A DNA stretch of 23,778 nucleotides, from positions 173,830 to 197,607 of the forward strand of contig PDHQ01000047.1 of the NCBI GenBank assembly GCA_003339415.1, written 5' to 3'. This document shows positions 20,301 through 23,778 of the stretch, in pieces. This stretch comes from Ophiocordyceps camponoti-saundersi (nom. inval.). Lineage: Eukaryota; Ascomycota; Sordariomycetes; Hypocreales; Ophiocordycipitaceae. The notes beneath the pieces are model-generated. The model was not told the DNA's origin and made no database searches. It saw only the letters and a list, made by a program, of their open reading frames with translations. Within the stretch, counting starts at the first letter, position 1. The number at the start of each line of letters is the position of its first letter. A program made the translations under genes and the position numbers.

Positions 20301-20325
20301 GCGTTTTATCCCTTAATATTCTAAT

Positions 20326-20860
20326 ATCGTCGCTCCTTTAACTAATATACTTAAAAAAAGCGAAAACGGGAAGAAACTAAGCTAATATAAGCTTAACGCT
20401 TTTTAATAATTTGCCTTTTTAAAACTTAAAAAAATATTTACTAAAGCCCCCTTACTAATATATTTTAATCTTAAGAGGTAAATAAAGATTAAAACCGATA
20501 TATTAAACTTTATTATAGCTAATATCTTTTTATAACGCGATAATTAAGGGTAATACCTTATTATCGCTTACTAGTTATAGAAATTTAATAGCTTTAAAGT
20601 ATATTATATAATAGCCGAAAAGGAATTTTTTACTATTATTAAATTATTTAAATATTAGCGCTATTATATAAAAAGATTAATATTCTTAGTTAAGGTAATC
20701 TTAGATTACTTAAACTTATAATTAATTATAATATAATTAGACTTAAACTATTATTAATAATATTAGGTAACTTACTTATCGCTTTTCGATTTCTATATCT
20801 TTTATAAACTAAGCTATAATAATCCTACTAATAGCTTTTTAAGAAAACCGTAATATATAC
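20326..20860 (+). pseudogene. pol: Degraded RNase H domain
   Basis: The thumb/connection (NIVAPLTNILKK, IFTKAPLLIYFNL) leads to IKTDILNFIIANIL-like sequence at 20488 onward, with the first catalytic Asp kept at 20494. AEKEFFTIIKLFKY*RYYI follows, matching the gypsy E-L-hydrophobic-A-W-R-H-Y-L stretch with Trp as stop. The end, SLFDFYIFYKLSYNNPTNSF (to about 20850), corresponds to the conserved SRF-F-I-RPG-N-ADALSR terminus. Confidence 0.9.
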
Positions 20861-21229
20861 TCGAAGCGGGTCCGATAATAGAAAAATTAGATATTCTACG
20901 TAAGAAAATAGTTAATAATATACTACGTATTAAGTATACTATAGCGTTAGATTAAACTAACTATTAAAACCCTTACCTTAAAATAGCTATATATTTTTTA
21001 TATTAAGTTTTAATAACTTTAAGCTTAACTTAACGCCTTAAGGGCTAAACTTTAAAAAAAGTAATAATATAAAAATAGCCCCTAAAGCTTAATATATCGA
21101 CTCCCCTCTTTACTTTACTATAACGAAGTTAAAGCGAAGATCTCCGGTTATAACGCCGAAAAGCTACTAAGCTTAATAAAACTTAACGGGGAAAATAAAA
21201 TTTATAAATAATTAACTTTAATAGTCTTA

Positions 21230-21990
21230 TCTATTAGAAAAACTATATAGTAATATTATAAAAAGCGGCGTTAAAGTACGAATTATTATTATTATATTAC
21301 GATAACTTACTAGTAAGTTATTTTAGTATAAAACGTACTTAGGACCTCCTCGCTAGGAAATTCTACTAAGAGGTAATATATAAAGATATTAAATCTTACG
21401 TTAAGTCCTACTAAATCTACTAAGGGGTTACTCCCTAAAAATACCGCTTATATAGTAAGTTAGATTTATTACCGATTTTATTACGATTTTAGGTAAAATT
21501 ATCTTTAGATTTTATTACTAGTTTATCGGAGTTTATATAGCTAGATAAATAAGTTAATAATATCTTAGTAATTATTAATCGATTTACGAAATTTTCGCTC
21601 TTATTTCCCGTTTTAGATATAATTAAAGTAAGGGACCTAGCTAAGCTTTTTTACTAGAAAGTAAAACTTTGCTATAATCCTCTATAAAATATTATATCTA
21701 ATAAGGGTAGCTTATTTATTAGTTATTTCTAGTTAAACTTTTATTTTTTATTTAAAATTAAAAAATAGTTATTAACTATATTTTACCTCTAAACTAATAG
21801 GTAAACGGAATAGATAAACTAAGTAATATAATATTACCTTCGTTACTTTACTAACGATAAATATATATTATAGCCTTAACTATTACTAGTTACTTAATTT
21901 ACGATTAATAATACGAAGTACTTAATAACGGGAATCTTACCTAATAAGGTATTTTATAATTATTACTTAGAATTTTATATTTCCGCGGAT
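21230..21990 (+). pseudogene. pol: Degraded integrase core and HHCC finger
   Basis: The HHCC zinc finger begins at 21295 (LYYDN, then VSYF) and ends with a CX2C pair now reading Y at 21409-21411 and 21418-21420. The catalytic core shows LSLDFIT with Asp intact at 21508, ISNKGSLFIS where the second Asp is Asn at 21700, and TE*IN* with Glu intact at 21808. The second Asp position and the Glu are 36 codons apart, exactly the D-35-E spacing of retroviral-type integrases. The frame is the same as for gag and the chromodomain. Confidence 0.93.
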
Positions 21991-22395
21991 ACTTTTCTAA
22001 AAATAAACTTTAAAGCTAAAGCTAAGATTAATAAAATAGTAGATTTACGCTAATACTTAGCGAATTATTAAAAACGCGCTATTAAAAAATAAGCGAAATA
22101 TTATAATAAAAACTATATATTTCTAATACTTAAGATAGGCGATTTAGTAAGCTTTTTAACTAAGAATATTAAATTTAAAAGCGAGAAAATAAAACTCTTA
22201 CCTTATTATATAAGACTATTTCGCGTTTTTTAAAAAATTAGCTTCTAAGCGTACCGCCTTATACTATTTACGAAATACGCTTATTTTTATAATATTTTTT
22301 ATATCTCTCTCTTTAAACCTTAGCACCTCCGAGACCCCTAAAACTTATCTACCTCTCTCTTTATACTAAACTTAAAGGAGGATAATAAGGAATAA

Positions 22396-22545
22396 GAAAT
22401 CTAAGAAATTAAAAGCTAAAAAATACTAAATAATAAAGTTTACTTCCTAATTAAATAGAAAAAATAGCTATTAGAGTATAATTAATAAGTTAACTCCGAT
22501 AATATAGCGAATATATTATAACTTATTAATAAATTTTAAAAAATA
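22396..22545 (+). pseudogene. Degraded C-terminal chromodomain
   Basis: In the integrase frame the segment reads EI*EIKS*KILNNKVYFLIK at 22396-22455, then *KK*LLEYN**VNSDNIAN and LINKF. This matches the chromodomain pattern E-I-L-D, Y-L-V-K-W-K-G-Y, T-W-E-P-E-N-L, with Trp codons turned into TAG/TAA (for example 22456-22458). Chromodomains of fungal chromoviruses are thought to direct integration into H3K9-methylated chromatin. Confidence 0.85.
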
Positions 22546-22639
22546 ATAAAGAAATATAAGAAAATATAGTTTTTTTAAATTTATATACTTACCTTACTTA
22601 CTTATTTATATACTTATTATACTATTTACTTTTATATTT

Positions 22640-23378
22640 ACTCCTATCGCGCCTTCTTATTCTATTTAAACTAATAAACTTATTAAATATCCTTATCCTC
22701 TTTATCTTCGTAATAAGCACGTTTTACCCCTAACTCTTAACTTATTAGTAGCTTCTTTTTAATCTAAAGTACTTGCGCTATCTCCTCCTAAGCCGCCTTC
22801 TCCGCCTTCGTAGCGTACTTTATCTTCTTAATTATAATATACTTATAAGCGTTAATCTCGCTATATAAAGTATATATATTAAAACGTTTATAAATCGATA
22901 TTTTTTATAGCCTAAACTCCTCGTTTATAAGGCTACGTAGGACTCTCTTTATCTACTTACGTATATAAGCTAGCGCTACCTTTTACTCGATATATCCTTT
23001 ATCCCTTAAGAGAAAATAAAGTAATAATAATAATTTCTAGTATATTATTATAAGTTCTCCTTTTCTTACGGGCTAAAAATACCCCTTTTTATCTAAAATA
23101 GACTCCGGCGGTTCTAGGCCCCTTCTTAAGGTAATTATTCCGAAAGCGTAATAGTTAGTAGTTAGTAGCGCTTATCGCTACTATATTAAACCCCGATATT
23201 ACCCCCTAGCTTCGATAAATACCTTATTTATTCTTATAAGCTTATATTCTTAAATATAAGCGGTTAATACCGCTATAAATAACTCCGCTAAGTACTAAGC
23301 GATCTAAGCTACGTTAAGTCTCCTTTATTTAGATAAAGCTAACTTATTTTTCTTAGTTATATAACCGGCAGGGTTTAA
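22640..23378 (-). pseudogene. Decayed minus-strand coding-like stretch of unknown identity
   Basis: One minus-strand frame reads as protein for about 240 codons with only TAA/TAG breaks of the RIP kind. Readable parts include KKNKLALSK, YYAFGIITLRRGLEPPES, YIRK*IKRVLRSLINEEFRL, YSEINAYKYIIIKKIKYA and GVKRAYYEDKEDKD. The end is Lys/Glu-rich, like the tail of some fungal transposases, but I see no catalytic motif and do not recognise the family. It runs opposite to the neighbouring retrotransposon, so it is probably a separate element or gene remnant. Confidence 0.45.
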
Positions 23379-23566
23379 AATTAGTTAGTAACTTTTTAGT
23401 CTTTTTTTAGTTAGTCCGGACTAACTAACTAAAGTCCTTATTTTTAGGGACTAAAAAAAGTCTTAACTAACTAAAGTCCTTATAGTAACTAATTTTAGTT
23501 AGTTACTTTTAGTCTTTAGTTAGTTAGTAACTAACTAAAGACTAAAAAATTAGTTACTAGCGTGAA
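23372..23566. repeat. Cluster of TAGT/AACT inverted repeats
   Basis: About 190 bp composed almost only of TTAGTTAGT, its complement, and AAAGTCC/GGACT-type links. It holds a 22-bp perfect palindrome at 23407-23428 (TTAGTTAGTCC and its complement) and a 33-bp odd palindrome at about 23511-23543 (AGTCTTTAGTTAGTTA, a central G, then the exact complement), with further outer arms pairing AGTAACTAATT with AATTAGTTACT. It could be a small inverted-repeat transposon, a transposon end, or a RIP-altered tandem repeat. Confidence 0.85.
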
Positions 23567-23778
23567 TTTTTTTTTTATATTTTTAAAAAAAACCTTATTA
23601 AAAGCGCTTCTAAATAGTACTTTTTTTATATTTTTAGCTATTTTACTTCTTTTTTAATAAAAGGTTAAAGATAATATTTTTTTAAAATATATTTTTAAAA
23701 AATAATAAGAAGAAAAAAACGTTAATAAATTATATAATAATATAAAATAATTTTAAAAAATAGATAGATCTTATTATA
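23567..23778. other. AT-rich tail to the window end, nothing identifiable
   Basis: Long T and A runs with a few GCG/CGC islands. No frame or repeat is recognisable, and the RIP block continues beyond the window. Confidence 0.6.

Larger units (their letters stand above)
17700..22545 (+). mobile_element. RIP-inactivated Ty3/gypsy chromovirus (internal region)
   Basis: Plus-strand remnants occur in the order gag, zinc knuckle, protease, RT, RNase H, integrase, chromodomain, which is the Ty3/gypsy order; the C-terminal chromodomain marks the chromovirus lineage found in fungal elements such as MAGGY and similar families. Stops (TAA, TAG) interrupt every domain, and catalytic and zinc-binding residues are altered, so the copy cannot make its own enzymes. 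Gag and integrase/chromodomain lie in one frame and protease/RT in another. The switch back falls between about 20200 and 20250, near two A-runs. LTRs, primer-binding site and polypurine tract could not be identified by eye, so the outer limits are those of the readable coding part. Confidence 0.93.
16141..23778. other. AT-rich RIP-mutated block (continues past the window)
   Basis: Base composition drops sharply and TpA dominates. Reading every line, I count only about five CpA and five TpG in 7.6 kb, while CpG, CpC and CpT remain common. Total loss of CpA (and TpG on the other strand) with TpA gain is the mark of repeat-induced point mutation, the premeiotic C-to-T mutation of duplicated DNA in ascomycetes. 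There is no ATG on either strand, which explains the absence of Met-started open frames here. The block contains a recognisable dead retrotransposon and two unidentified coding-like remnants. Confidence 0.95.

Noticed and set aside
23372..23566. Possible CRISPR-like array
   Set aside because: The repeats are overlapping palindromes without regular spacers, and the genome is fungal.

Overview
The window is nuclear DNA of a filamentous ascomycete, probably a sordariomycete and possibly Hypocreales; the assignment comes from protein resemblance and gene style, not a search. The evidence is GC-rich coding exons, short GT-AG introns with CTAAC/CTGAC-like branch sites, CT-rich leaders, many microsatellites and TAGG repeats, and an AT-rich block carrying the signature of repeat-induced point mutation (RIP).

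Layout. Positions 1-1107 hold no convincing gene. PRP31 (U4/U6 snRNP factor, minus strand, one intron) lies at 1108-3059. CLF1/Syf3 (crooked-neck HAT-repeat splicing factor, plus strand, intronless) lies at 3482-5533. These two spliceosome genes are divergent and share about 420 bp of promoter. A 1.1 kb spacer separates CLF1 from a convergent gene at 6659-8692 for a 677-residue Arg/Ser-rich protein with many Gly/Ala-rich hydrophobic segments (DUF3824-like). A divergent spacer of about 1.15 kb precedes a small secreted, probably GPI-anchored protein at 9845-10549, with collagen-like repeats and one intron. A long TTC/TAC microsatellite follows it. A La-motif RNA-binding protein (LARP1/Sro9-like, minus strand, one intron) fills 11754-14337. 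Positions 14338-16140 are non-coding, rich in TAGG repeats and palindromes, and grade into the AT-rich block.

From about 16141 to the window end the sequence is extremely AT-rich. By eye it has only about ten CpA or TpG dinucleotides, and no ATG on either strand. Inside it the wreck of a Ty3/gypsy chromovirus can be read on the plus strand in canonical order: gag with zinc knuckle, protease, reverse transcriptase, RNase H, integrase, chromodomain. Nearly every Cys and His of its zinc fingers has become Tyr. Two further decayed coding-like stretches, one on each side of the element, could not be identified. A cluster of TAGT/AACT palindromes lies near the right end.

Three of the five intact genes (PRP31, CLF1 and the La protein) act in RNA metabolism. 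They sit in ordinary gene-rich DNA directly next to a RIP-inactivated, probably heterochromatic, block. I found no RNA genes, CRISPR arrays or bacterial-type elements.
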